A DNA stretch of 64,000 nucleotides from Bacillota bacterium (GCA_023411575.1 JAEYOP010000016.1:427658-491657); one strand, 5' to 3'; counted from the first letter of the stretch, positions 26,214-35,847 are shown. Notes: generated by a model from the sequence alone, not told the origin. A program made the numbers and translations.

Positions 26214-26338
26214 TTTACACCTCGAAATGCTTCTGCAGCTTACCATGCGGCAGGCTGCAAATTTTCCGGCCGGCGCATGGTAATTTGCTCCAATCCGTCT
26301 AGTATATTATATACAAAAAACATGGGTATTACAATAAA

Positions 26339-26368
26339 AAGTGCTTGAAAACTTACTCTCAAGCACTT
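26339..26368 (-). terminator. Terminator downstream of the SPOCS-LysM gene
   Basis: AAGTGCTTGA (26339-26348) pairs perfectly with TCAAGCACTT (26359-26368). T-rich sequence lies on both sides (TTTTTATTG on the minus strand), so it may work in both directions. It separates the spore-protein gene from ispE. Confidence 0.75.
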
Positions 26369-26451
26369 ATTTTTTAGGCTGTTTTCAATTTTAGTACATG
26401 CCGCCCTTTCTCTGTCCTTCCGCCCGTTGCAGATTTCATCCTCTTTTTGTA

Positions 26452-28017
26452 TCAAAGTTTCCTCGGGATCAGGATCTGCTCTCCGGGAAGCAATACCTCC
26501 CGGTTGGCGCATTCGTTTCCTTTCCGGAGTTCCTCCATGGTCGTCGAATACTTTTTGGCGATTTTCCAGAGGGTATCCCCGGGCTGCGTAAAGTAAATGA
26601 TCACGCTGGGCTGCGACAGCTGGCGCTTGTCGTCCAGGGGCTGCTCTCCCGCCTTCGAGATCACCGGGATCGTGACCGGGTTGCTGACCCTGGTCAGGAG
26701 TCCGATCACAAAGCGGACTTCGACCTCTTTGGAGGACACCATGCTGTAGCTGTAGTTCTCGATATCCATCTCAATATCCAGGCCCATCCCCGTCCGGACT
26801 CCCTTGATGTCCAGCGTCTGCCGGAACGGGATTTCCCTGGTGGCGCAGAAGACCGGCTGCTCCTCGTTGTTCGCCAGATACAGGACATTGCAGGCGACAA
26901 CGCCCTCCAGGACCACCCGGTCGTTGGAAACCTCGCTGCCGGAAAGTGAAAGCCGGCCAAGGATATTGAAAACCTCCTGGATATCCGGCGAATCCAGGTC
27001 GATATCCACCATTTCCTTCAGGGTGACCTGGTTCCGGTTCTCCGATACGAGCTCCTCCATCTTCAGCTGCTCTTTTTCGAGGCTGATCCTGGAATTCGGG
27101 CTGTAGGCGTCCTCCACCAGATCGATCTCCTTCTTGCCGAAGCACTCGGCAAAAATATTCAGATTGATCTCGCTCGTCAGGTGCCGGAGCTCCCCGTCCG
27201 CGTCCTCCTCGGGCTCAAAAGACATATCCTGGATTTCAAACTCCACATTGCAGTAGGAATTTTCATCCGCTCCCGGAAGGTCGATATACTGGCTGAAGGG
27301 AATCTCATGTTCCATAAACTGAATGCTTTTTGTTTCATCATCCCCGATGTACAGGGTCGAAACGGAAAGCTCGCCCTTGACCACGGCCTTGTTCTCCGAA
27401 AGCTTGAAGTCCTTCCCCGACACCTTTACGTCATGGCGGAGGATCTCCCGGATGGACGGCTTTCCCGCGGGCATTTCAAGGGTTTCCTTAACCGGGCAGC
27501 CGCTGCTGTTGTTCCCGATGTAGGAATTGACGCTGATGCCGCTCCTCAAAACCTGGATGTCCTCAACTCCTTCAAAGTCCCGGGCCACATACTGCTCCAC
27601 CTGGGTCGACACCAACCCGTTCAGGCTGACGATGGTCTTGACGTTGACCTTCCGGCTGTTGAGTATTTCATATTCCATATGCTCGATATCGCATTTCACG
27701 CGACTCTGCATCCCCTGCCTGGCGTTGGGGACATCCATGGCGTAATGGAAAGCGGAGCTGGTATTGATGCTCTTTACCGGCTGTTCGGGATCGTCCGAGA
27801 CATACAGAATCTTGTATCGTATCGTTCCGCCGATCACCAGCTTGTCTGTGGCGGCTTCCGTGCTGTTGATATAGGCGTCGCCGTCAAGAAGCAATATACG
27901 GACAATATCCGGTTTTATATCCGGTACGATAATATCATTTTCAACAATAGTCTGTGTGGAATCCTCCCCAATGGGTTGATTCAGCCTGACGGCCTCCTTG
28001 ACTAGTTCCAGAGACAT
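26452..28017 (-). CDS. SPOCS (DUF3794) and LysM domain protein, probable spore-envelope protein
   Basis: 521 residues. The SPOCS/DUF3794 beta-rich region occupies most of the protein, in repeats each showing a V-x-G-x-I-x-Y-x-I-L-Y pattern (for example KLVIGGTIRYKILYV). A C-terminal LysM module covers about the last 48 residues (YFTQPGDTLWKIAKKYSTT to LPGEQILIPRKL), for peptidoglycan or cortex binding. Start ATG 28017 has GGAGG eight bases upstream. The combination is seen in clostridial spore-coat or cortex-associated morphogenetic proteins. It lies between veg and ispE, matching a sporulation neighbourhood, but each neighbour has its own terminator. Confidence 0.9.
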   Translation of the reverse strand: MSLELVKEAVRLNQPIGEDSTQTIVENDIIVPDIKPDIVRILLLDGDAYINSTEAATDKLVIGGTIRYKILYVSDDPEQPVKSINTSSAFHYAMDVPNARQGMQSRVKCDIEHMEYEILNSRKVNVKTIVSLNGLVSTQVEQYVARDFEGVEDIQVLRSGISVNSYIGNNSSGCPVKETLEMPAGKPSIREILRHDVKVSGKDFKLSENKAVVKGELSVSTLYIGDDETKSIQFMEHEIPFSQYIDLPGADENSYCNVEFEIQDMSFEPEEDADGELRHLTSEINLNIFAECFGKKEIDLVEDAYSPNSRISLEKEQLKMEELVSENRNQVTLKEMVDIDLDSPDIQEVFNILGRLSLSGSEVSNDRVVLEGVVACNVLYLANNEEQPVFCATREIPFRQTLDIKGVRTGMGLDIEMDIENYSYSMVSSKEVEVRFVIGLLTRVSNPVTIPVISKAGEQPLDDKRQLSQPSVIIYFTQPGDTLWKIAKKYSTTMEELRKGNECANREVLLPGEQILIPRKL

Positions 28018-28102
28018 TTTTATATCCTCCCCCCGCAAGATCGCAAACAATATCCTTTTTTAATGTATATTGACAAGACCCGGAAAATATTACGGCCTCA
28101 TA

Positions 28103-28141
28103 ACAAAAAAAGCAACCCGGTCTTTCGACCGGGCCGCTTTT
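28103..28141 (-). terminator. Terminator of veg
   Basis: CCCGGTC and GACCGGG with flanking AAGC/GCTT form a stable stem around TTTC. On the minus strand it is followed by seven T residues. It lies between veg and the SPOCS-LysM gene. Confidence 0.85.
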
Positions 28142-28211
28142 AAGGCAATTTTTCAATTTATCGGTTCATCGCCAATTTTGGCCTCGCACAACCCCCTCCT
28201 GGAGATCCGGC

Positions 28212-28478
28212 TCAGCTGACGCGTATTCTTTTGTCGTCCTTGCAAATTACAAGCTCAACTGCCTTGGTAAGTATGTCCGTGTAACTGTAGGAAACTCTCC
28301 TGGTTGTTTCGTATTCATTTTCAAACTTGATGATGAAGATGCTGGGATAGGAGTTTTCAATTACTCCTTCTTTGATAAATGCCTTCTTTCGTCCCTTATT
28401 CGCCTTGAGCTGAACTTTTTCCCCAATGCAGGTCTCAATGTTCTTCTTTATTTGAAACAGGTCACTCTTTTCTGCCAT
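28212..28478 (-). CDS. veg: Veg-family protein
   Basis: 88 residues, matching the length and pattern of Bacillus Veg (an SH3-like small beta protein): Gly-x-Lys-Val-x-Leu-x-Ala-Asn-x-Gly-Arg-Lys-Lys near residue 20-31, then the strand SIFIIKFENEYETTRRVSYSYTDILT. In Bacillus subtilis Veg stimulates biofilm formation and is highly expressed. Start ATG 28478 follows GAGGTG at five bases. It is next to yabG, the order known from Bacillus. Confidence 0.93.
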   Translation of the reverse strand: MAEKSDLFQIKKNIETCIGEKVQLKANKGRKKAFIKEGVIENSYPSIFIIKFENEYETTRRVSYSYTDILTKAVELVICKDDKRIRVS

Positions 28479-28640
28479 CGAATCACCTCATCTTCTGTTT
28501 TCACTAGTATATCATAAATTGTACAGCTTGTCAAAAAAATTATATATTATAACAAGGGAAATTAATTTATGTCAAGTATTTTTTGATATTTTCCCTAAGA
28601 GTCGGCCAAAATAGCAGTTCCGCTTCCTTTTTGAGGAACT

Positions 28641-29549
28641 CTAGAACCCCTGCTGATACGGCTCCGTGGGATACCCTTCGCGGTATTTTCCCCGGGTTTG
28701 CACGCCTCCGATCCCGGTTTTTCCTGTAATGGTATTTTCAATGACCTCTTCCGCCTCCAGCACCTTGTCGATGCTCGTAAACGCCACTTTCTGGCATACC
28801 TTTACGGGGTCCAGCGCATGGATCAGGTCCCGGAAGGGGGCGCTGGCGAAATTGGCCCCCGCTTTCATAATCTCATTGTACATGGACTGGCAGGCCCCCG
28901 CAAAGATCACAAGGCCGTCGAGATCGCCGTTGAACCGCCGGGCGGCCCGGACGGCCTCGATAAAATACTTCGATGTCCTGTAGGAGGACATGTTGGTGTA
29001 GCTTTCGTTTCCCTTGACAAAGCCGTCGTGTCCCGTCAGAACCAGGATGTCCGGATTGTGCGTCTTCAGCAGTTCCGTGATCTTCGCAGGCTGGTCTCTT
29101 TCCGGCACGTACTCGCCAACGACGTTCAGCCCCAGCTTTCGGTATTCGGCCAAGCAGCTTTCCAGGTAATCCCTGTCTCCATCGAGATGGAGTATCTTCC
29201 CGGGCCTTTTGATCTTGCCCGCTTCTTCATTGGCAGTATCTCTATAATACGCTTTTTTTGAGTATCCTCCTCTTCGGCGGAAGCCGTAATATCCGACAGC
29301 GTTTCTTTCGTCCCTCTCTGTCCCGTTTGCCAATGCGCATCTCATGGATTTGTCCCTGTACTCCCGCACCCTGTTTTCCGGCTGCAGCTCCAGGTCCGAT
29401 TCGGGCGCGTCCGCCTGGATCCTGTAGCTGATCCCTTTCAGGGTTGCAATCTTTTCAGCGCCATTGTTTACTATGTCCACAACCTTGAAAAATACATCCT
29501 GTCCGTATGACTTCCTGGCGACGATGTCTCCGATTTTCAATTGGCCCAT
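28641..29549 (-). CDS. yabG: Sporulation-specific protease YabG
   Basis: 302 residues, full length for the family. The N-terminal KIGDIVARKSYGQDVFFKV and central ILHLDGDRDYLE, VGEYVPERDQ and DILVLTGHDG segments are typical of YabG, which processes spore coat proteins. Start ATG 29549 follows GGTGAG. Upstream, on the minus strand, CATATTATA (29601-29609) resembles a sigma-K -10 element (CATAnnnTA), though no clear -35 is seen. Neighbours veg and ispE support the assignment. Confidence 0.95.
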   Translation of the reverse strand: MGQLKIGDIVARKSYGQDVFFKVVDIVNNGAEKIATLKGISYRIQADAPESDLELQPENRVREYRDKSMRCALANGTERDERNAVGYYGFRRRGGYSKKAYYRDTANEEAGKIKRPGKILHLDGDRDYLESCLAEYRKLGLNVVGEYVPERDQPAKITELLKTHNPDILVLTGHDGFVKGNESYTNMSSYRTSKYFIEAVRAARRFNGDLDGLVIFAGACQSMYNEIMKAGANFASAPFRDLIHALDPVKVCQKVAFTSIDKVLEAEEVIENTITGKTGIGGVQTRGKYREGYPTEPYQQGF

Positions 29550-29665
29550 AAATACTCACCACGGTTTATTCAAATTCGGCGGGATCAAAAACCCCTGGTA
29601 TATAATATGTCAACCTGCCCGGATATGATATCGGTATAAGGATAAAATATGCTGCCCCGACACTA

Positions 29666-29694
29666 TTGTACAGGCTGCGGCCTTAAGCTATAAT
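29666..29694 (+). promoter_or_regulatory. Promoter of fhs
   Basis: TTGTAC (29666-29671), a 17-base spacer, then TATAAT (29689-29694), 36 bases before the fhs start. A good vegetative sigma-A match. Confidence 0.75.
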
Positions 29695-29730
29695 AGCTTT
29701 TAGAGAATAACAGCGCGAAAGGTAGAATGT

Positions 29731-31401
29731 ATGCTTACAGATATCGAAATCGCCCAGCAGTGCAAAATGAAGCCCATCACGGATATTGCGGCCTCCATCG
29801 GAATCGGTGCGGACGAACTGGAGCTCTATGGGAAATACAAGGCCAAGCTGTCTCCCGACCTGTGGAACCGCCTGAAGGACAAAGAGGACGGAAAGCTGGT
29901 GCTGGTGACGGCGATCAATCCGACCCCGGCGGGAGAGGGCAAAACCACGACCACCGTCGGCCTGGGACAGGCCATGAAGACCATTGGCAAGAATGCCATC
30001 ATCGCGCTGCGGGAACCATCCCTGGGCCCTGTCATGGGCGTCAAGGGCGGAGCGGCCGGGGGCGGCTACGCGCAGGTCGTTCCCATGGAGGATATCAACC
30101 TGCATTTTACCGGCGACATGCATGCCATCACTGCCGCAAACAACCTGCTTTCCGCTGCGATTGACAACCATATGCAGCAGGGCAACGAATTGTGCATCGA
30201 TCCCCGGCAGATCGTCTGGAAACGGGCAATGGACATGAATGACAGGGCCCTGAGAAACATTATCGTCGGCCTCGGCGGAAAAGCCAACGGCGTTCCGCGG
30301 GAAGACGGCTTCAATATTACGGTGGCCTCCGAAGTAATGGCCATCCTTTGCCTGGCAAGCGACCTCACCGACCTGAAAAAGCGGCTTGGCAAGATCATCC
30401 TCGGCTACAATTACTCCGGTGCGCCGGTCACTGCGGCGCAGCTCAAGGTGGAAGGCGCGATGACGCTGCTGCTCAAGGACGCCATCAAGCCGAACCTGGT
30501 ACAGACCCTGGAGAATACTCCCGCCCTGATGCACGGAGGTCCTTTCGCCAATATCGCCCACGGCTGCAACAGCATTAATGCCACAAAGCTGGCGTTGAAG
30601 CTGGCCGACTACGTCATCACGGAAGCCGGCTTCGGAGCGGATCTGGGCGCCGAGAAATTCTTCGATATCAAGTGCCGGTACGCAGGCTTCAAGCCGGATG
30701 CCGTCGTACTCGTAGCCACCATCCGCGCTCTTAAATATAATGGCGGGGTGAAAAAGGAAGACCTGAAGCGCGAGGACCTGCACGCCCTGAAAAAAGGCTT
30801 CGGCAACCTGGAAAAGCATGTGGAGAACCTGAACAAATACGGCGTTCCGGTTATCGTCGCCATCAATCATTTCGATACGGATACCACGGAAGAAATCGAA
30901 TACATCAAAGCCCGGTGCAAGAACATGAACGTGGAGGTGGCCTTCTCGGAGGTGTTCGCAAAAGGCGGGGCCGGCGGCACCGAGTTGGCCGAAAAGCTGG
31001 TTCATCTGATCAACAAAACCCCTTCTCATTTCAAACCGCTGTACAGTGAAGCCGAGCCTGTAAAGGCCAAGATCGAAGCGATTGCGAAGGAGATTTACGG
31101 CGCCCGCTGCGTGACCTATTCCCCCGCCGCGGACAAAACCATCCGAAAGCTGGAGGACATGGGACTGGACAAGCTGCCGATCTGCATGGCCAAGACCCAG
31201 TATTCCCTTTCCGACAATCCGAACCTGCTGGGGCGCCCTGAAAATTTTGAAATCAATGTCCGTGAAATAAAGGTCTCCGCGGGCGCGGGCTTCATCGTAG
31301 CATTGACGGGCGAGATCATGACCATGCCGGGCTTGCCCAAGATTCCGGCCGCGGAAAAGATCGACATCGATAAAAACGGGATTATCACGGGGCTGTTTTA
31401 G
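29731..31401 (+). CDS. fhs: Formate-tetrahydrofolate ligase
   Basis: 556 residues, the standard length. A cytoplasmic enzyme that joins formate to tetrahydrofolate with ATP, supplying one-carbon units and, in acetogens, the methyl branch of the Wood-Ljungdahl pathway. The P-loop is TPAGEGKTTTTVGLGQAM (near 65-82), and the conserved REPSLGPVMGVKGGAAGGGYAQ stretch follows. It is a single-gene unit with its own promoter and terminator, on the opposite strand to yabG and cotS. No other folate-pathway gene occurs in the window. Confidence 0.98.
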   Translation: MLTDIEIAQQCKMKPITDIAASIGIGADELELYGKYKAKLSPDLWNRLKDKEDGKLVLVTAINPTPAGEGKTTTTVGLGQAMKTIGKNAIIALREPSLGPVMGVKGGAAGGGYAQVVPMEDINLHFTGDMHAITAANNLLSAAIDNHMQQGNELCIDPRQIVWKRAMDMNDRALRNIIVGLGGKANGVPREDGFNITVASEVMAILCLASDLTDLKKRLGKIILGYNYSGAPVTAAQLKVEGAMTLLLKDAIKPNLVQTLENTPALMHGGPFANIAHGCNSINATKLALKLADYVITEAGFGADLGAEKFFDIKCRYAGFKPDAVVLVATIRALKYNGGVKKEDLKREDLHALKKGFGNLEKHVENLNKYGVPVIVAINHFDTDTTEEIEYIKARCKNMNVEVAFSEVFAKGGAGGTELAEKLVHLINKTPSHFKPLYSEAEPVKAKIEAIAKEIYGARCVTYSPAADKTIRKLEDMGLDKLPICMAKTQYSLSDNPNLLGRPENFEINVREIKVSAGAGFIVALTGEIMTMPGLPKIPAAEKIDIDKNGIITGLF

Positions 31402-31409
31402 CCCCTTTT
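31389..31409 (+). terminator. Terminator overlapping the fhs stop
   Basis: GGGGCT (31389-31394) pairs with AGCCCC (31400-31405), followed by TTTT. The fhs stop codon lies inside the hairpin, so the terminator sits in only a 13-base gap before the convergent cotS-like gene. Confidence 0.8.
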
Positions 31410-31414
31410 CCACC

Positions 31415-32404
31415 TTATAAAAACCGGGAAGCGTACTGTTTTATAAATTCCCCGTGGGGTCCGGTCTCATCGACGACCTCCTGCAGCCGTGCGACAAAGC
31501 TTCTTTCCGACCAACTCCTGCGGCTGTTGTAATACCGGTTGACCACCCTCCAGAATTTCTGCGGGAACTGGAGAATGGTTTTCAACACGGCCAGTTCCTC
31601 ATTGCTCAGCGGTTCGACCGCTCTATAGGAATCCAGGATCAGCCCTGTTTTCGAAAAATCCCATTCGCATTTGCGCATTTTCCGCCGGATGAAGTTGGCG
31701 ATGTCGTACACCTTCAATTCAAAGCAGCAGTAGTCGAAATTGACAATCGTCACCTTCTCCGCATCCAGCAGAATATTGTGGTGGGTATAGTCATGATGGC
31801 AGAAGAGGCCCTCCTCCTTCGTTCTTTCCGCCAGCCCGTCATATCCGGAGGCATTGAGCTCCTCCAGCGCGCCCTCTCCCAGTTCGCAGAAGTAATTCAC
31901 ATACTCCAGGAAGAGCTGGTCAAACCGTCCCTTGCCCCTTTTCGCCTGTTTCTTCATTTTCCGGATGTCGTCAAGCCGTTTCGAAAAGTACCCGGGAAGT
32001 TTGCCGAGATCGTCCTGGACCTTGCAGCCTCCGGGCGCCCTGTAGCCCCTCGACGCCCTGTGCATTTCAGCCAGCGCCACCGCCGCTCTTTTCACATCCC
32101 CGTCGTTTTCGAAGCTGCATTCCCGTCCGTCGATAAAGTCCGTCAGGGTATAGTTGTTGTTGTCAAAACTGAAGCAGGGCTGGCCGTCCACCGTGCACAA
32201 ATACCGGTCTATGCCCTTGAACCCGTTCTCCGCCAGATGCTCCTTTGCGCCGTGCACAAACAGCAGCCTTTCCGGAGAGAAGGGCACCTTCCGGACCACC
32301 TTCCGCCCCTGCGATGTCACAACCATGAATGTATCCTTGTATGGAACCAGACTTCTGGTTTCCAGGCCGAAAATCTCCGAAACGACTCTGTCCATTCCCT
32401 GCAT
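31415..32404 (-). CDS. CotS-family spore coat protein (kinase-like fold)
   Basis: 329 residues. CotS/YtaA-type spore coat proteins have an aminoglycoside-phosphotransferase-like fold. The catalytic-loop motif is HHDYTHHNILL and the metal-binding counterpart is VNFDYCCFE, so the active site looks intact. Start ATG 32404 is chosen because GGAGG lies six bases upstream and the CotS pattern (MQGMDRVVSEIFGL) starts there. Longer upstream extensions have no ribosome site. Its biochemical role is unknown; in this family some members act on small molecules or coat components. Confidence 0.88.
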   Translation of the reverse strand: MQGMDRVVSEIFGLETRSLVPYKDTFMVVTSQGRKVVRKVPFSPERLLFVHGAKEHLAENGFKGIDRYLCTVDGQPCFSFDNNNYTLTDFIDGRECSFENDGDVKRAAVALAEMHRASRGYRAPGGCKVQDDLGKLPGYFSKRLDDIRKMKKQAKRGKGRFDQLFLEYVNYFCELGEGALEELNASGYDGLAERTKEEGLFCHHDYTHHNILLDAEKVTIVNFDYCCFELKVYDIANFIRRKMRKCEWDFSKTGLILDSYRAVEPLSNEELAVLKTILQFPQKFWRVVNRYYNSRRSWSERSFVARLQEVVDETGPHGEFIKQYASRFL

Positions 32405-32575
32405 GTTGTACCTCCGGGCCAAGCGCAGCACTTTGACGAGAAACAGTAAATTATATGCCACGGAAAACCTTAATAGAAGAATAAACATTTTCTGGCGCAT
32501 GAGCATAAAGTCACCTGGCACAACAGGTTAATTTGGTATAAAATAGTTTGGAACGATGCCGGAAGGGGGCCTTTC

Positions 32576-32818
32576 ATGGGAACGATACTTCTGATTTTAT
32601 TTGTCCTGCTTTTGTTGATGTGCTTTTGCATTTATAACTGGTGGTTCCTTAAAGAAAAAAATAAGCGGATTCCCATGGTGCAGCGGGGAAACCAGCCTTT
32701 TCTGAACAGCCATACGACGTGGGGAGTCGCATCGCTGATTCTCCTTCTGGCTATCCTCGGCATTATGGGAATCGAATTGTACCAGCTGGTTGTCAACATC
32801 ATGAATATGCGAAATTAG
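32576..32818 (+). CDS. Small two-helix membrane protein, unknown
   Basis: 80 residues with two membrane helices: about 3-25 (LLILFVLLLLMCFCIYNWWFL) and about 50-72. A short polar loop with KEKNKRIP lies between them. Start ATG 32576 follows GGAAGGGGG. I do not recognise the family. It is divergent from the cotS-like gene and 190 bases upstream of the tandem-repeat protein. Coding is supported by the ribosome site and the clean helix pattern. Confidence 0.7.
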   Translation: MGTILLILFVLLLLMCFCIYNWWFLKEKNKRIPMVQRGNQPFLNSHTTWGVASLILLLAILGIMGIELYQLVVNIMNMRN

Positions 32819-33008
32819 CGGCTCTTGCAGCCCCGATCCAATCGGACGGAGTTCTCAAACCCTACTCCGCACCATGGAAGCGGCCTTTTCAAATCTCCGA
32901 TATGAAGGCCCCATCAAGAACTCCCGCCTGGAACCTCCATGAAGCATGTCTTTCTTTTATGGAAAAAATCATGTATAATATTTACATATTGGGGAGGAGG
33001 TTCATTTA

Positions 33009-34730
33009 ATGAAAAAATTTATTTCATTTCTTATTATATGGGGGTTGTTTTTCTCCCTGCCCTTTCTTGGCGAATGTGTGCAGACATCAGGCGCAGGCAC
33101 CGTCCCATCCGTGACCCTTAAGTTCACCAACGCCATTGAAAGTGCAAAATGCAACGTCACAAGCATAAAGGCAAGCAAGTCCGGCGGCTATATCCTGTTT
33201 TCCATGAATTATGAAAGCGATGTGAAGAGGAATTATCGCGCTTTCAGCCCCCCGTCCGGCGATATATTCAACGTTACCGACGCCGCAGGCCTTCCGGCGG
33301 GAAAGCACAGCAAAACATTTAAAATAGCGGCGGATAAATTATGCCAAACGACTGTTTTGACCATTTCCCTCTATAAGCCGAATTCCTCCGAAATGAATTT
33401 CGTATTTGTCGATACGGTCCAGCTGAGCAGTCTGATGAGTAAGGAACAGGCGCAGAAGCTGACTTCACCGCAGCCGGGAAATCAAGAGCCCTTGCCTTCT
33501 GTTTCCGAAAATAAGGCCGGCGAATTTGACAATGTTAAATTTGATCTTTCCATCCAGTTTTCCGATTCCATCGCAAGCGGCGACTGCAAGGTTACAAGTC
33601 TGAAAGCCGGCAAAATGGGGGATTACATCGCTTTTTCCATGGATTATGAAAGCGGTGTAAAAAGGGATTACTGCGTCTTCAACCCGCCCTCCGGCGATCT
33701 TTTTAAGCTGACGGACGCCGTGGGACTTCCGGCGGGCAAGGGGAATAAGAAATTTAAAGTGGAAGCGTCGAAAATAAGCCGAACCAGCGAGATTACCATT
33801 TCCCTTTACCGGCAGACCTACGGAGAAAACAATTTTATTTTCTTTCCTACCAACCAGTTAAGCCAGCTTGATAATCCGACGGACGCCGGGGCGGATTCCG
33901 TGCAGCAGGATCAAAGCCGGATTGCGGCATCGGGTTCTCCGAAGAAAGAACCCGGTGAATTTGACAATCTCAAATTCGATCTTCCGATTGTCTTCACCAA
34001 TTTCATGCAGCGTCCGGAATGTATAGTAACAAGTCTTAAGGCGGCAAGGATGGGCAATTCTATCGTATTTTCCATGGACTATGAAAGCGATGCAAAAAGT
34101 GACTATCTCTGCTTTGATCCCCCCTTCGGCGGCATTGTGAGGGTTTCCGACAGCGCGGGGCTTCCCGCCGGAAAGCAGAATAAGAAATTCAAAATCGAGA
34201 CGGACAAATTAAGCAGGGCCAGTGCAATTGCGATAAGAATCTTCAGTTCAGGTTCTAATGGGCAGTATTGTATCAGTTTTGCGACCTCCCAGCTAGTCGC
34301 CCTGATGAACCAGGAGCAAAAGGACAACGTATTTGCCCTCGATACGAAAGCTCCTGCTACGGAAAGGGATTACAGCGAATTCAATAACGTCAGCTTTGAT
34401 GTGTCCATAAGCTACAGCAGCTACATGGAAAGCCATGATTGCCGGGTCACAAGCCTGAAAGCCGGCAGAATGGGAGATTACATTGTCTTCTCCATAGATT
34501 ATGAAGGAGAGGTCCGGAGAGGATACAGCATTTTCAACCCTCCGGACGGAAGCCTGTTTTTGGTCGCCGACTATGACAGCCTTCCCGAAGGAAAGCATAA
34601 TGCCAAATTTAAAGTAGAGGCGAGTAAGCTGCGTATGGCCGACAGCATTACGATAAAGCTGTTCCGCGTCGTCAGCGAAAATAATTATATTTATTTCAAA
34701 CAGTCCCAGTTGAGTAGCCTGTTGAACTAA
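33009..34730 (+). CDS. Secreted protein with four tandem ~115-residue repeats, unknown family
   Basis: 573 residues. A signal peptide covers about 1-23 (FSLPFLGEC; a lipobox-like LGEC could make it a lipoprotein). Four homologous units occur at about 34-142, 173-287, 318-433 and 457-572. Each has a Cys followed by VTSLKA, then a FSMDYES turn, a PPSGD loop, a GLPAGK turn and an ending ITISLYR-like strand. Linkers of 24-31 residues are polar and variable. Predicted all-beta. Start ATG 33009 follows GGGGAGG. I know no matching family; the exported repeat architecture suggests an envelope or adhesive role. It stands alone between unrelated genes. Confidence 0.88.
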   Translation: MKKFISFLIIWGLFFSLPFLGECVQTSGAGTVPSVTLKFTNAIESAKCNVTSIKASKSGGYILFSMNYESDVKRNYRAFSPPSGDIFNVTDAAGLPAGKHSKTFKIAADKLCQTTVLTISLYKPNSSEMNFVFVDTVQLSSLMSKEQAQKLTSPQPGNQEPLPSVSENKAGEFDNVKFDLSIQFSDSIASGDCKVTSLKAGKMGDYIAFSMDYESGVKRDYCVFNPPSGDLFKLTDAVGLPAGKGNKKFKVEASKISRTSEITISLYRQTYGENNFIFFPTNQLSQLDNPTDAGADSVQQDQSRIAASGSPKKEPGEFDNLKFDLPIVFTNFMQRPECIVTSLKAARMGNSIVFSMDYESDAKSDYLCFDPPFGGIVRVSDSAGLPAGKQNKKFKIETDKLSRASAIAIRIFSSGSNGQYCISFATSQLVALMNQEQKDNVFALDTKAPATERDYSEFNNVSFDVSISYSSYMESHDCRVTSLKAGRMGDYIVFSIDYEGEVRRGYSIFNPPDGSLFLVADYDSLPEGKHNAKFKVEASKLRMADSITIKLFRVVSENNYIYFKQSQLSSLLN

Positions 34731-34800
34731 CGCTTTAACCGGGGATTTTCCGGTTAAGGGGACTGACTATCTGCCGCCGCGCAGGAAAGCAGCCCATGCA

Positions 34801-34828
34801 AAAAGGAGAGCCTTTCGGCCCTCCTTTT
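34801..34828 (-). terminator. Terminator of the por operon
   Basis: AAAAGGAGAGCC pairs with GGCCCTCCTTTT (34817-34828) around TTTC, with T-runs on either side. It lies about 70 bases after the porB stop on the minus strand. A second, T-free stem (TTAACCGG/CCGGTTAA, 34735-34757) follows the convergent repeat-protein gene. Confidence 0.75.
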
Positions 34829-34895
34829 AATCTGTCCTTTTTGCTGTCGCTTCCGGGTCTGGGCCCGGCTGCCGCGGCTTCCGTTCCGGGGAGCC

Positions 34896-35834
34896 TTAAG
34901 CCTCTTCTCCTGCGAGCATGAGCAGACGTGCCCATCTCTTGTCGACTTCGGCCTGGACTTCTTCGAGCATGCCTTCGTTGCCGGCCCTGAAGAGGTGCTT
35001 GAACCTTCCCTGCATCTTGAGGAATTCTCTTACGGGAAGCTTGTTCTTCGGCTTGTAGTTTACGATATACTTGCCGTCGATGACTTCGTACAGGGGCCAG
35101 AAGCAGGATTCCACCGCGGCCTTGTTGATGTCCATCAGGTCGGGGGTATTGTACTGCCAGCCTCTGGGGCAGGGAGCCAATACGTTCATGAATGCCGGTC
35201 CCGGCGTGTAAAGGGCTTTTTCCGCCTTTTCATACAGGTCCTTCATGTTTCCGATGGCAGCCGTCTGGCAAGCATAAGGAATATTGTGGCTCGCCATGAT
35301 GTCGGTCAGTTCCTTCCTCCACTGCATCTTGCCCGGGATCTTCTTGCCTGCCGGGGAAGTCGTACAGTCGGCGTACTTCGGAGTTGCGGAGGAGCGCTGG
35401 ATACCGGTGTTCATGTATGCGCCGTTGTCGTAGCAGACATAAACCATGTCATGGCCTCTTTCCATTGCGCCGGAAAGGGACTGGATGCCGATATCGTAGG
35501 TTCCGCCGTCGCCGCCGAAGGCGATGAACTTGGTTTCGCCCTTGAGCTTGCCTTTTTTCTTCATTGCCACGTAAGCCGCTTCTGCGCCGGAAATGTTGGC
35601 GGCAGAGTTTTCAAATGCGTTGTGAACGAAGGAATCCTTCCAGGATGTATAGGGATAAATAAATGTGCAAACTTCCAGACAGCCTGTTGCGGATCCGATA
35701 ACCGCATGATCCTCTTCTTTCAGGGCCCTCAGGATCTGCCTTACGACGACGGGAGCTCCGCAGCCCGCACACATTCTATGTCCACCGGTAAAACGTTCCG
35801 GTTTCTTTGCCACTTCTTTCAAATTATAAGCCAT
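34896..35834 (-). CDS. porB: Pyruvate:ferredoxin oxidoreductase beta subunit
   Basis: 312 residues. Carries the thiamine-diphosphate site GDGGTYDIGIQSLSGAMERG and the cysteines MCAGCGAP that with a later Cys bind a 4Fe-4S cluster. The complex oxidises pyruvate to acetyl-CoA and CO2 and reduces ferredoxin. Start ATG 35834 has AGGAGG upstream; it lies 13 bases after porA. Last gene of the operon porC-porD-porA-porB. Related 2-oxoacid oxidoreductases share the layout, but sequence features fit the pyruvate type. Confidence 0.94.
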   Translation of the reverse strand: MAYNLKEVAKKPERFTGGHRMCAGCGAPVVVRQILRALKEEDHAVIGSATGCLEVCTFIYPYTSWKDSFVHNAFENSAANISGAEAAYVAMKKKGKLKGETKFIAFGGDGGTYDIGIQSLSGAMERGHDMVYVCYDNGAYMNTGIQRSSATPKYADCTTSPAGKKIPGKMQWRKELTDIMASHNIPYACQTAAIGNMKDLYEKAEKALYTPGPAFMNVLAPCPRGWQYNTPDLMDINKAAVESCFWPLYEVIDGKYIVNYKPKNKLPVREFLKMQGRFKHLFRAGNEGMLEEVQAEVDKRWARLLMLAGEEA

Positions 35835-35847
35835 TTGTCCGCACCTC

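Noticed and set aside
29683..31413. 576-codon frame antisense to fhs
   Set aside because: fhs is full length and unmistakable; the antisense product has no recognisable motif and overlaps the fhs promoter and terminator.
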